From Oscillospiraceae bacterium (GTDB taxonomy: Bacteria; Bacillota; Clostridia; Oscillospirales; Acutalibacteraceae), in NCBI GenBank assembly GCA_022779945.1, contig JALEYA010000062.1, positions 1 to 32,403 of the forward strand: DNA of 32,403 nucleotides, in the 5' to 3' direction. The notes under the pieces were generated by a model. It was not told the origin of the DNA. It saw only the letters and a list, made by a program, of their open reading frames with translations, and ran no database searches. A program made the translations under genes and the position numbers. Below are positions 17,938 through 27,109 of this stretch, piece after piece. Positions within the stretch are counted from its first letter, which is position 1; the number at the start of each line of letters is the position of its first letter.

Positions 17938-18597
17938 ATGAAAAACAACAACAATAACATTACCGAACTTGTATTTATTCTTGACAGAAGCGGTTCGATG
18001 ACCGGACTTGAGAAGGACACGATCGGCGGTTTCAACTCCATGATCGCAAAGCAGAAAAAGCAGGACGGCAAGTGCTATGTTTCGACGGTCTTGTTCGATC
18101 ACGAAACTGAGGTGATTCACGACAGGATTCCGCTCGACGAGGTCGGCAAGATGACAGAAAACGAATACTACACAAGAGGTAGTACGGCACTGCTTGACGC
18201 CCTTGGCGGTGCGATCCACCATATCGGAAACATTCACAAATACGCAAGAAAAGAGGATGTACCCGAGCATACCTTGTTCGTGATCACCACGGACGGTATG
18301 GAAAATGCGAGTTGCAAATACTCTGCCGAAAAGGTCAAAAGGATGATTGAAAAGGAAAAGTCTAAACACGGCTGGGAATTCTTGTTCATCGGTGCGAATA
18401 TTGACGCGGTTTCAACGGCGGCAAGATATGGAATCTCCGAGGACAGAGCCGTCAACTATAACGCAGACAGCGAGGGGACGGGAATTGTTTATGAAGCGGT
18501 CGAAGCTTCCATCAGTGCGGTAAGAAGCGGAGAAGTGCTTGCGCCAAGCTGGTGCGCAAGTATCAACGAGGACTATGAAAAGAGAGGGAAAAGATAA
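17938..18597 (+). CDS. VWA-domain protein
   Basis: MIDAS-like 'FILDRSGSMTGLEKDTIGGFN', 'TRGSTALLDALGGAI', 'FVITTDGMENAS'; RBS acggagg. Confidence 0.93.
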   Translation: MKNNNNNITELVFILDRSGSMTGLEKDTIGGFNSMIAKQKKQDGKCYVSTVLFDHETEVIHDRIPLDEVGKMTENEYYTRGSTALLDALGGAIHHIGNIHKYARKEDVPEHTLFVITTDGMENASCKYSAEKVKRMIEKEKSKHGWEFLFIGANIDAVSTAARYGISEDRAVNYNADSEGTGIVYEAVEASISAVRSGEVLAPSWCASINEDYEKRGKR

Positions 18598-18603
18598 AAC
18601 CAA

Positions 18604-18636
18604 GCCGCCGGGGAGCATTTTTCCTCGGCGGCGTTT
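18604..18636 (+). terminator. Terminator after VWA gene
   Basis: GCCGCCGgggagcatttttcctCGGCGGC-gttt. Confidence 0.7.
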
Positions 18637-18687
18637 GCTTGTTGGAAGAAATTACGATTTTACCTGCAAAAATTTTTTACAAACCTA

Positions 18688-18718
18688 TTGACTCTTACGT
18701 TACGTCATAGTATATACT
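18688..18718 (+). promoter_or_regulatory. MerR-type promoter with 19-bp spacer and central dyad
   Basis: TTGACT (18688-18693), 19-bp spacer, TATACT (18713-18718); dyad around TTACGTTACGTCA. Confidence 0.7.
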
Positions 18719-18738
18719 CTCCTTGGAAGGTGAGACAG

Positions 18739-19476
18739 ATGAAAATGCCTATCAAACAATTCAGTACCCTTACGGGCGTCAGCGTGCGCACGCTTCACTA
18801 CTATGACGAGATCGGCTTGCTCAAGCCCGAAGCGGTTGACGAACACAACGGGTACCGGTACTACGGGGAAGAGTCTTTCAAAAGGCTTTCGGAAATTTTG
18901 TTTTACCGTGAGTTGGACTTCTCGCTCAAAAGCATTTCGGAAATCTTGCTTCTCCCGAATTATGACAGAAAAGCGGCACTGCAAGGGCAACGAGAATTGC
19001 TGATTCTGAAAAGGAACCGTCTGGATAGGCTGATTGCGGCTCTTGACGACGCAGAGAAAGGAAGGATAGAAATGAACGTATTTGATAACAGTGAATATGA
19101 AAAGGCAAGAAATGAATATAAAGAAGAAGCCGAAAAGCGGTGGGGAAAGACCGACGAATACCACCGGTTCAGTGAAAAAACCAAGGACTACGGAAACGAA
19201 AAATGGGGTGAAGTGAACGACGGCATGAACGTGATCTTCCGACGCTTCTCGGAATTGAATGAAGGGAGATTTTCTCCTGATTCTGAAGAGGCGATCAAAA
19301 CCGCCGAAGCACTTCAAAGCTTCATTACGGAAAATTACTATGACTGTAATAAGCAGATCCTGTCGTGCCTCGGACAGATGTATGTAAGCGACGAACGGTT
19401 CAAAAACAACATTGATAAACACGGCGAGGGAACGGCGGATTTTGTTGCGCAGGCAATTGAAGCTTACTGCGGATAA
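18739..19476 (+). CDS. MerR-family regulator with TipAS-type effector domain
   Basis: 'MKMPIKQFSTLTGVSVRTLHYYDEIGLLKPEAVDEHNGYRYY'; C-term 'YVSDERFKNNIDKHGEGTADFVAQAIEAYC'. Start moved from 18688 (inside the -35 box) to ATG 18739. Confidence 0.92.
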   Translation: MKMPIKQFSTLTGVSVRTLHYYDEIGLLKPEAVDEHNGYRYYGEESFKRLSEILFYRELDFSLKSISEILLLPNYDRKAALQGQRELLILKRNRLDRLIAALDDAEKGRIEMNVFDNSEYEKARNEYKEEAEKRWGKTDEYHRFSEKTKDYGNEKWGEVNDGMNVIFRRFSELNEGRFSPDSEEAIKTAEALQSFITENYYDCNKQILSCLGQMYVSDERFKNNIDKHGEGTADFVAQAIEAYCG

Positions 19477-19492
19477 GATTTAACGTTATAAA

Positions 19493-19534
19493 AAAAGACA
19501 GAGATGGGTGTATCGGCTCATCTCTGTCTTTTAT
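19493..19534. terminator. Bidirectional terminator
   Basis: AAAAGACAGAGATG-ggtgtatcggct-CATCTCTGTCTTTT. Confidence 0.8.
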
Positions 19535-20512
19535 TCAGTTTTGGTACTTTATCTGCTCCCCCGTAATCAGCGGATAACGGACAAGACTGCTTGCGTCAAG
19601 GTTTTCTTTGTTCATATCGACCGCCGAAATCTGATGATTTTCATAGGTCGTGTAGTAGTAAATACCTTTGCTTGCGTTACAGCAGGAGGTGTAAAGAGTG
19701 ATTTCATATTCTTTGTCGCCGACGTCACAGCAGCCCCTCTGCTGGTCTACCGAGCCTAATATATGGAAGAACTGACTGATGCTTTCGCTTTCACTGTCAC
19801 CCGAAACGGCGTTCATTTTTGTAAAGGCGACTTTTACAAAACGTGACTGCGACGAAAGATCACCGGGAAGCCCCATGGCACCCATGCCGCGGCTGTAAGT
19901 GTGAAGCCGGAGATCTTTTGAAAAACGGTTTTCGGGGGATTTCGGCGAAAGATGCATAAAGTCGTTGAGACGGAACATCTGCTCGGGGAAAGGCGGATTG
20001 TTTGTCAGTACACCGACGGGATTATCGTAAATCTTGACACCTTCTTCGACCGATTCAACAACGATACAGCCGCTTTTGTCGGCAATGATCCAATGAAGTT
20101 GAGCGGTCGGAAGCTGCCGGCTGAATTGTGTGTTGGTGATGTTGACGTTACTTAAAAGCTTTTTCGCTTCTTCAAGGTCGGCACATTTCGCGAGAACCCA
20201 CGGGATAAACTCAAACTGGGCGACATTGCTTTTGTCCTCGGCTTTCTCACGGTAAACGGCGTTGCTGACAAAGTTGAGTCCTGCCATGCCGAGCCCTTTT
20301 TCGTTTATTGCATCGTAATAAAGCGGATAATTGCCCGCAACGTGCGCCATGCCGATAAGAGCATAATGGTTGTCAAGCATTTCGCCCGAATCACGGAATG
20401 GGAACGGATAGTTTCTCGGTGTGACCGTGATTTCGTCGCCATAGGAAAATTCATAGTCAAGCGTCCGTCCGAAATAAAAATCTTTTGTCTGATAGGTTGC
20501 TGCAGTACACAT
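19535..20512 (-). CDS. Choloylglycine hydrolase family (bile salt hydrolase / penicillin V acylase-like)
   Basis: N-terminal nucleophile 'MCTAATY', 'FGRTLDYEFSYG', 'GMAGLNF', 'GVLTNNPPFPEQ', 'GLPGDLSSQSRFVKVAF'. Confidence 0.93.
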   Translation of the reverse strand: MCTAATYQTKDFYFGRTLDYEFSYGDEITVTPRNYPFPFRDSGEMLDNHYALIGMAHVAGNYPLYYDAINEKGLGMAGLNFVSNAVYREKAEDKSNVAQFEFIPWVLAKCADLEEAKKLLSNVNITNTQFSRQLPTAQLHWIIADKSGCIVVESVEEGVKIYDNPVGVLTNNPPFPEQMFRLNDFMHLSPKSPENRFSKDLRLHTYSRGMGAMGLPGDLSSQSRFVKVAFTKMNAVSGDSESESISQFFHILGSVDQQRGCCDVGDKEYEITLYTSCCNASKGIYYYTTYENHQISAVDMNKENLDASSLVRYPLITGEQIKYQN

Positions 20513-20765
20513 GGATAAAGCCTTCTTTCGGTTTTATTAGCATTGTTGCTTGTCTGTCGGGGAATTATACGTTTCGTTCTTTAAGAAAAGCTAAAATACC
20601 CGAAACTCCATCGGACTTTCTGTTCTGTTTTCTTGAATTGTGACAAATGTCGGGTTTTCGTGTATAAATTTATTCATAAATTTGCAAAAGTTCATACATA
20701 ATTCATTGACTGCGGCACCTCTTGGTGATATCATACAAATATATTGAAACAGAAGGAGAATTTTT

Positions 20766-23381
20766 ATGAAGAAAATCATTTCATTGCTTCTTGCTTGTCT
20801 GCTTGTGCTTATGCCTTGTATGAGCGCGGCGGCAATCTGCGGCGGGGAAGCGGAGCAAACGCTCAGACTGGTTGTTCCCGAAAATTGGGAGATGGATGTC
20901 GGAGACAGCCGGAGCGTTGAAGGCGTTTTTTCCGAATCGGTCAGCAACCGTGTGCTTTCCTGGACAGCGGAACCCGAATCGGTTGCGACAGTTGACGAAT
21001 GGGGCAGAGTGACGGCAAAGGGCGAGGGAACAGCAACAATTACTGCTGAAAATTCCGACGGCGTCAAAGACTCCGTTACTCTTACCGTTGTGAAAACCGC
21101 AACAAAAGGCGTGACCAATAAGGCGAAACACGACTATGCACTCGGTGCCGTAAACGAGGTCGGAAATCTTCAGAAGCTGGTTGACCGCTATGCGGTTGAC
21201 GATGCAAAAGGCGTGCCGGAAAACGTCAAGGACGAAAACAGCTACAAGGATGCACAGACGGCAACCACCGCCGACGGTGCTGTATGGACAATCACAAATT
21301 ACGGTGTTCTTCGTACCGATAATAACGCTCCGACTGAAAGAGACAAAGAACAGCGTTTTATGGGCGACCGGTATTTCTATTCCGCCGACACGGGTGACGG
21401 CAAGGTGCTTGCGATCTTTCCCGATGGGGAATACGGAATCTGGACCGCTATGGCTGAGGGCTACACCCATATCAGAATGGTCAAAATGAACGGCACAGAT
21501 AAAGCCGCTCTGATGAGTGAAGAAACACAGGAAAACGTGGCAAGGCGGGGCATGGTTTCCAACGCAACCTTGACTGACGGCGAATGGAGACCGGATGAAA
21601 CCGATAACGACGGTCTTTGGACCTCGATGTACGGTGCAGGCGAGCTGATGCGCTACGCGGTTTTACGGGACGATCCGACCGCAACAAGAAAGGAAATCGC
21701 CGAGGCGAGAAAGACCGCTTATCTTTCGACCGAAGCCGTTTTGCTTCTTACTTATATCTCGATGCGTACAGGCACCGTTGAAGCGCTTGTTCACGCACAG
21801 AGAAACGGCAGTGTGGCCGATGCCTCCATCGGTAAATGGTACGGAAAGGACGTGCTTAAAGAGGGCGGAGACTATTCGCAGTTCGTTCCCGAGGGCAGCC
21901 CGGCTTCCGAATTTCAGAGTATGTTCGATCGCTATCTCAAGGTCGGTATGAGTTCGTATGTGATGAAAGACAAGAACCTTTCGCTTTATTCTAAGGACTC
22001 GTGGTTTGATCCGTCAACCGACAGCGAAACGGCACCCTCCACAAGAACAAGACTTCTCGAAGGCTTCTGGGCAAGAACGTATTCGTTCAAAGAGGAAAAC
22101 AATCCCGTTGACGGTTACATTTACTGGAGCCATAACGGCGACGGCACGGCGACCGGCGTTTCGACGAAACCTGAAACGGACCAGGGATATCTTCTTAACG
22201 GCGAAAACCTGAGAGGTGTTACCGTAGACGCTTCGGGCGAAGTTCCGGCAAGACTCTGGAACGATCTGATCGGTGCCGGCTATGACGTTGAAGATATAGT
22301 CTACAAAGGTGATACAAGCTCCGATGAGATTATCGGTCACCTGTTTATTTACAAACTTGCTTACGATATCTTAGGACCCGAAGATCCCGAAATCAAATCG
22401 CTCATTGAGCGCACCATGGATTCGTTCGCTCAGCATATCGTGGACAACGGCTATTCGCTTTGCGACGGTACGGGACAGCCGACAACCTGGAGCAAGTTTA
22501 ACCGCACCTATCTTCACAACGGTCAGGTCTTAGGCGGTGCTCCGCTTCAGACGGCGGTTATTCTAAGTGCTCTCAAGCTTGCCGCTTATGTAACGGGCGA
22601 CAAGAAGTGGGAAAACGAATACAAGATGGCGGCGCTTGACCCGGCGTATGAATATGCCAAGGTCATGACGCAGGAATGGGAACGCTATCAGATGTCGATT
22701 CTTGAATACGCGAACAGTGTTTCGGGCGTGATTGGTTTTATTTTGCGTCCGCTTGTAAACACAAAGCTGTTCCGGCTTGTTTACCGTCTGATTCTCAACT
22801 ATTCGGATGAAGAGATGGGAATGCTTGCTTACTATCTGCTGTTCCAGATGGAGGACGACGAAACCCTGCTTTCGTATTATAGAGAAGGCATTGACGATTG
22901 GTGGTATTCGATTTCTCACAGTGAAAACCCGCTTTGGTATTATATTTATCAGCTTGCCTATCCCGACAAGGAGGTTAAAGACGTTTACGGCAACAGCCTT
23001 GTTGAAACGGCGGCGTGGTCGCTTTCCCGTCATCCGGTCAGCACTGTCCGGTACTTAGCGTCCAACGAAAACCGGGACGATATCGCAACGATCGATTTCT
23101 CGAAAGCAGGAATCAGCGGTACGGCTGTTTTAAGCTACGATCCGAATGTCAGAAAACCGTTGTTTGCCGACAGTAAAAACGGTATTCTTCAGGTTATCGG
23201 TGTTGTTCTTACGGGAACGAAGCTTCAGTGGAAGGTTGCCGCTCCGGACGAAAGAGAGCTTCATAAGTATAACGGCTCTTCCTACCGTCTCGGAACGGAA
23301 TCTCAGGCTAATGAAATGGAAGGCTCGACGACCTATACCCTGCCGTACTGGATGGGCAGATATCACGGACTTCTCAAGTAA
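20766..23381 (+). CDS. Secreted protein: signal peptide + Big_2 Ig-like domain + large alpha-helical (toroid-like) domain
   Basis: 'MKKIISLLLACLLVLMPCMSAAA'; 'WTAEPESVATVDEWGRVTAKGEGTATITAENSDG' (Big_2-like); helical 'SDEEMGMLAYYLLFQMEDDETLLSYYREGIDDWWYSISHSENPLWYYIYQ'. Confidence 0.8.
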   Translation: MKKIISLLLACLLVLMPCMSAAAICGGEAEQTLRLVVPENWEMDVGDSRSVEGVFSESVSNRVLSWTAEPESVATVDEWGRVTAKGEGTATITAENSDGVKDSVTLTVVKTATKGVTNKAKHDYALGAVNEVGNLQKLVDRYAVDDAKGVPENVKDENSYKDAQTATTADGAVWTITNYGVLRTDNNAPTERDKEQRFMGDRYFYSADTGDGKVLAIFPDGEYGIWTAMAEGYTHIRMVKMNGTDKAALMSEETQENVARRGMVSNATLTDGEWRPDETDNDGLWTSMYGAGELMRYAVLRDDPTATRKEIAEARKTAYLSTEAVLLLTYISMRTGTVEALVHAQRNGSVADASIGKWYGKDVLKEGGDYSQFVPEGSPASEFQSMFDRYLKVGMSSYVMKDKNLSLYSKDSWFDPSTDSETAPSTRTRLLEGFWARTYSFKEENNPVDGYIYWSHNGDGTATGVSTKPETDQGYLLNGENLRGVTVDASGEVPARLWNDLIGAGYDVEDIVYKGDTSSDEIIGHLFIYKLAYDILGPEDPEIKSLIERTMDSFAQHIVDNGYSLCDGTGQPTTWSKFNRTYLHNGQVLGGAPLQTAVILSALKLAAYVTGDKKWENEYKMAALDPAYEYAKVMTQEWERYQMSILEYANSVSGVIGFILRPLVNTKLFRLVYRLILNYSDEEMGMLAYYLLFQMEDDETLLSYYREGIDDWWYSISHSENPLWYYIYQLAYPDKEVKDVYGNSLVETAAWSLSRHPVSTVRYLASNENRDDIATIDFSKAGISGTAVLSYDPNVRKPLFADSKNGILQVIGVVLTGTKLQWKVAAPDERELHKYNGSSYRLGTESQANEMEGSTTYTLPYWMGRYHGLLK

Positions 23382-23398
23382 AAGTCAAAGAAAAACTG

Positions 23399-23436
23399 AA
23401 CGTGAAGTGTCAGAACCGGCACTTCACGTTTTGCTT
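23399..23436 (+). terminator. Terminator
   Basis: AACGTGAAGTG-tcagaaccgg-CACTTCACGTT-ttgctttt. Confidence 0.8.
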
Positions 23437-23503
23437 TTCTAAAAACAAAAAATTATATATGATTAAGATGTCAGCGGACGGCTGTTTTTTTGTTGATATT
23501 ATG

Positions 23504-23531
23504 TTGACATTGTGAAGAAAACGTTTATAAT
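23504..23531 (+). promoter_or_regulatory. Putative sigma-A-type promoter
   Basis: TTGACA (23504-23509), 16-bp spacer, TATAAT (23526-23531), RBS aaaggagg upstream of ATG 23562. Confidence 0.7.
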
Positions 23532-23561
23532 ATATTACAAATAAATAAAGGAGGATTTTTT

Positions 23562-25154
23562 ATGAAAACGCTTAAAAAGTTGACAGCTGTTTTGCTTGCC
23601 GTTGTAATGACCCTGGCGATGGCTTCCGTTTCATTTGCGGTCGCTGCCGAATCGGACATTCCGACACTCATTATTTACGGAAGAAAAAACCAGCCGTTTT
23701 ACAAGGCGGACGGAACTCCGGTTGCCGATACCGCAACACCCTGCGGTATGTCGAGAGAAGAATACATCAAGAAATGGATAAAGCCCGTTCTCAAAGAGCT
23801 TGCCGTCGGTGTTGCAACCGACAATTACGATAAGTATGTCGATACGCTGATTGAATGTGCTCGGCCGATTTACGAGGAAGAGGTTCTTCCTGCAAGCGGT
23901 GAGGCCGACAACGGTACGCACATCAAATGGGATTATCAGAAAAATATGTCGACCGCTGTACACGGCGGAAAGAGATGCTATGTTTTCTATTATGACTGGA
24001 GACTGTCGCCTGTTGATATCGCCGATCAGCTTGACGTTTATATTGAGCGGATTCTTGCCGCCAACGGAGCGGATAAAATCAACATCACGGCGCGCTGTCT
24101 GGCTTCCAACATGGCGATGGCTTACGTCGCAAAAAGCCATGAGGGTGCATACGGTCATCCGTTCCGGGTCGCCAATCTCGCTTTCGATACGCCGGCTCTT
24201 GCAGGCTATATCACCGTCGGTGCCCTGATGTCCGGCTCGATTCACTTTGACGCTGATGTGATTGACCGCTTTGTAACAAGCTATCTGAACAACAACGACC
24301 TTTTCGAAGATGAGTCCATGGAATTGCTTGCTTCGACGCTTGTCACTTTTATCAATCACGCAAAAGTACTCGGTCTGACTGCCGGTATGGTCAACAAGAT
24401 TTATAAAAAGGTCAGCGACAAGCTGATCTCCGGCATTGCCCTTGTCAGCTACGGTCGATACCCGTCCTATTGGAGCATGATCAGCGACGAGTATTACGAT
24501 AAGGCTGTGGCACAGATCTTTAACACGCCTGAGCTTGCCGAAGAATATGCGGGTCTTATCGCCAAGGCAAACGAATATCACGAACTGCTCAGTGATACCA
24601 ACGAAGAAACCGGCCGCCCGAAATATGCGGATCTTCTTCTTGAACTGAAAGAGGAGGGCGTAAACACAGCGGTGTTCGGAAAATACGGTGTTGCTACCGT
24701 GCCGATGTTTGATGGCTGTGAAATCACCGGAGACACAAGAGGAACCGTTACAGAGACCACGCTCGGTGCAACCGCCACAACGGTTTACAAAAAATTCTCG
24801 TCTGCCTATATGACGAAAGCCGAAGCAAACGGCACGATCCAGTATATCGCCGCCGACAGAACGGTGGATACGTCAACTTGTCTTTTCCCTGATTCAACAT
24901 GGGTTATGAAGAATGTCGCACACGATGTGTTCCTCGATAGCACCTATGCTTTGATCAATGACTTCTTTGCTTCGGACGGAAGCCTTACCGTTGAAGAATC
25001 CTCACGGGCACGCTTCACCGATTACAATAACGGTGACCTCAAGCCTGTTGAAACCGCCGACAATGGTACATGGACAAAGAATCCGCTCGTACTTCTGCTG
25101 AAGCTTCTGACAGCACTTTTCAAGGTGTTTGTCAATATGCTTAATAAACAATAA
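23562..25154 (+). CDS. Secreted alpha/beta-hydrolase (lipase-like) protein with amphipathic C-terminal tail
   Basis: Signal peptide 'MKTLKKLTAVLLAVVMTLAMASVSFAVAA'; 'CYVFYYDWRLSPVDIADQLDVYIERIL', 'INITARCLASNMAMAYVA' at elbow position; C-term 'NPLVLLLKLLTALFKVFVNMLNKQ'. Confidence 0.75.
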   Translation: MKTLKKLTAVLLAVVMTLAMASVSFAVAAESDIPTLIIYGRKNQPFYKADGTPVADTATPCGMSREEYIKKWIKPVLKELAVGVATDNYDKYVDTLIECARPIYEEEVLPASGEADNGTHIKWDYQKNMSTAVHGGKRCYVFYYDWRLSPVDIADQLDVYIERILAANGADKINITARCLASNMAMAYVAKSHEGAYGHPFRVANLAFDTPALAGYITVGALMSGSIHFDADVIDRFVTSYLNNNDLFEDESMELLASTLVTFINHAKVLGLTAGMVNKIYKKVSDKLISGIALVSYGRYPSYWSMISDEYYDKAVAQIFNTPELAEEYAGLIAKANEYHELLSDTNEETGRPKYADLLLELKEEGVNTAVFGKYGVATVPMFDGCEITGDTRGTVTETTLGATATTVYKKFSSAYMTKAEANGTIQYIAADRTVDTSTCLFPDSTWVMKNVAHDVFLDSTYALINDFFASDGSLTVEESSRARFTDYNNGDLKPVETADNGTWTKNPLVLLLKLLTALFKVFVNMLNKQ

Positions 25155-25160
25155 AAAACC

Positions 25161-25198
25161 TGCCGGCATGATCGTTTCGGATCATGCCGGTACTTGTT
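25161..25198. terminator. Terminator between convergent genes
   Basis: CCGGCATGATC-gtttcg-GATCATGCCGG. Confidence 0.8.
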
Positions 25199-25943
25199 AT
25201 GGCGGGCAGCTGACTTTCTCTTGTCCCGGTGTTTTGCCGTATTCTTCCCGATAGCACCTGATAAAATAGCTTTCCGAACCGAAGCCGACGGTGTAGGCCG
25301 CCTGAGAAATTTTCATGCCGTCTTTGAGCATCTCTCTGGCCGCCGAAAGGCGCTCTTTTTTGATGTAATCGGGAATTCCCATGCCGATATATTCTTTAAA
25401 AAGCTTAGAAAGGTGGTCGCGGCTCATGCCGACGCTTTCGGCAACAGTCTGAACATTCAGTTTTTCAAAAAGACGGGCATCAATCACGTTCAGACACTTT
25501 TTGACCGCATACGGATAGCCGGCGGTTTTGCTCTCCTTGACGATTGCGGTCAGTTCCTCACTCTTTTCCAAAAGAAAAGCGATCATTTCCTCTTCATTTT
25601 TCATTTTGTCGATTTTCATGATGCATTCGTCCGCAAAGTTGTAAGCCGTGCGCTCCTTTGCTCCGCCGTCGATGGCATACCGCATCCCAACGGCAATACA
25701 GCAGACCGCCCAGTATTGGATCTGTCTTAACTTGTCATCGGACATCTTTCCGACGGTGATTTTGCTTTCCAGAAGCTTTTGCGCCTGTATTTTCATTTTT
25801 GTAACGTTGCCCTCTCGGATCGAGGAATAAAACGCTTTTTCAATTTCGTACGATGTGTGAAACATTGCGTTTTCGCGCTCGTCAGCCGGCTTTGCGCTCG
25901 GCAAAACAATAATGGAATCCTTCAGATTTTCCGTATGGATCAC
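25197..25943 (-). CDS. AraC-family transcriptional regulator
   Basis: C-terminal HTH 'QTVAESVGMSRDHLSKLFKEYIGMGIPDYIKKERLSAAREMLKDGMKISQAAYTVGFGSESYFIRCYREEYGKTPG'. Confidence 0.95.
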   Translation of the reverse strand: MIHTENLKDSIIVLPSAKPADERENAMFHTSYEIEKAFYSSIREGNVTKMKIQAQKLLESKITVGKMSDDKLRQIQYWAVCCIAVGMRYAIDGGAKERTAYNFADECIMKIDKMKNEEEMIAFLLEKSEELTAIVKESKTAGYPYAVKKCLNVIDARLFEKLNVQTVAESVGMSRDHLSKLFKEYIGMGIPDYIKKERLSAAREMLKDGMKISQAAYTVGFGSESYFIRCYREEYGKTPGQEKVSCPP

Positions 25944-26086
25944 CGCCCCTTCTCTTTGATTTTATGATAAATCGGACGGTTCGTCAATAAAATTTACACA
26001 AATCACTGAATTTTGATATCAGGATAAGTCTTTACGGCTTACAATCAAATCAGCGAAGAAAACGAAGAGTGCAAAGGAGCGATAAT

Positions 26087-27022
26087 ATGGAATTTCTTGA
26101 ACTGAATAACGCAAAACTGATGGAACGGTTGCCTCAAACAGTGAAAGTAAACATGGGCGAAACGGTGACCGGATTAAAATTTGTCGGCGGCGGAAGCTAC
26201 GGACGGGTATTTAAAGGTACACTCCCGAAAAGCGGCGAGAAAATCATTCTGAAAGCCTACCGCCGTAAGGGGCTGCAAAACGAAGAAGCCGAACAGCTTG
26301 AAACGCTGAGACGGCACACATCGGTCAAAATGCCCGAGGTTTATTTTACCCACGAGGATGAAAACACGGCAGTGCTTGCAATGAGCTTTATTGAGGGCGA
26401 AAACGCCATGAATCCGAAATTTATCTTGAAATCCAAGGAGAGAAAGTCGGATTTCGCTTTTCAGGTCATTGACGGTATGCTCGGGTGGCACAGCGTCAAA
26501 AATAACCGTTACGGCTTTTTGAAAAATCCCGAATCCGGAAGCTGGAAAACGTTTTATCTTGAAGGCTTTTTTGAGCCGAGAATGGAGGGACTGAAAGCAC
26601 TTTGCAGGGATGGCAAATATCCCGAAAAGGACCTTGAACGACTCCTTACAGGGGCAGAAATCTTCCGGAAAGAGGTTGCCGAGCCGGAAGCCCCCGTACT
26701 GATTCACGGCGACCTGAACATCATGAACATTATGGTTGATCCGAAAACGATGCGCGTAAACGGATTTATTGATCCGCTCGACTCGATGTGGGCGGACCGG
26801 GAATATGACCTGTTTCAGCTTCGGAATATGTGGGGCGACAAGTTCGGGCTGTTCGACGAGTATAAACGCAGGGTCAAGCTCAGCGATGATGTCGGATTCA
26901 AGCTTGCTTTTTACGGGGCGGTGAATGAAGCATCGTGCCGCCTGCGGTCGGGAGCAAGTATTCACTTTTTTGAAAAGCTTTGGAATGACAGATTGGAAAA
27001 GGCAATTAAGGAGTACCGATAA
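26087..27022 (+). CDS. Aminoglycoside-phosphotransferase-like kinase (APH fold)
   Basis: 'GGGSYGRVFKGTL', 'IILKAYRRKG', 'VLIHGDLNIMNIMVD', 'GFIDPLDSMWADREYDLFQL'; ATG 26087 with RBS aaggag preferred over 26069. Confidence 0.85.
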   Translation: MEFLELNNAKLMERLPQTVKVNMGETVTGLKFVGGGSYGRVFKGTLPKSGEKIILKAYRRKGLQNEEAEQLETLRRHTSVKMPEVYFTHEDENTAVLAMSFIEGENAMNPKFILKSKERKSDFAFQVIDGMLGWHSVKNNRYGFLKNPESGSWKTFYLEGFFEPRMEGLKALCRDGKYPEKDLERLLTGAEIFRKEVAEPEAPVLIHGDLNIMNIMVDPKTMRVNGFIDPLDSMWADREYDLFQLRNMWGDKFGLFDEYKRRVKLSDDVGFKLAFYGAVNEASCRLRSGASIHFFEKLWNDRLEKAIKEYR

Positions 27023-27026
27023 AAAT

Positions 27027-27066
27027 TCACCGCAGAAAGCCGTTTGCTTTCTGCGGTGAGGCTTTA
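27027..27066 (+). terminator. Terminator
   Basis: TCACCGCAGAAAGC-cgttt-GCTTTCTGCGGTGA. Confidence 0.8.
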
Positions 27067-27109
27067 TTGCAAGCAAGGTGAATACCGCCCGGGTTTCAGT
27101 TAATCTTCA

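Noticed and set aside
18688-18738. N-terminal extension 'MTLTLRHSIYSPWKVRQ' of the MerR protein
   Set aside because: It translates the promoter; MerR homology begins at ATG 18739.
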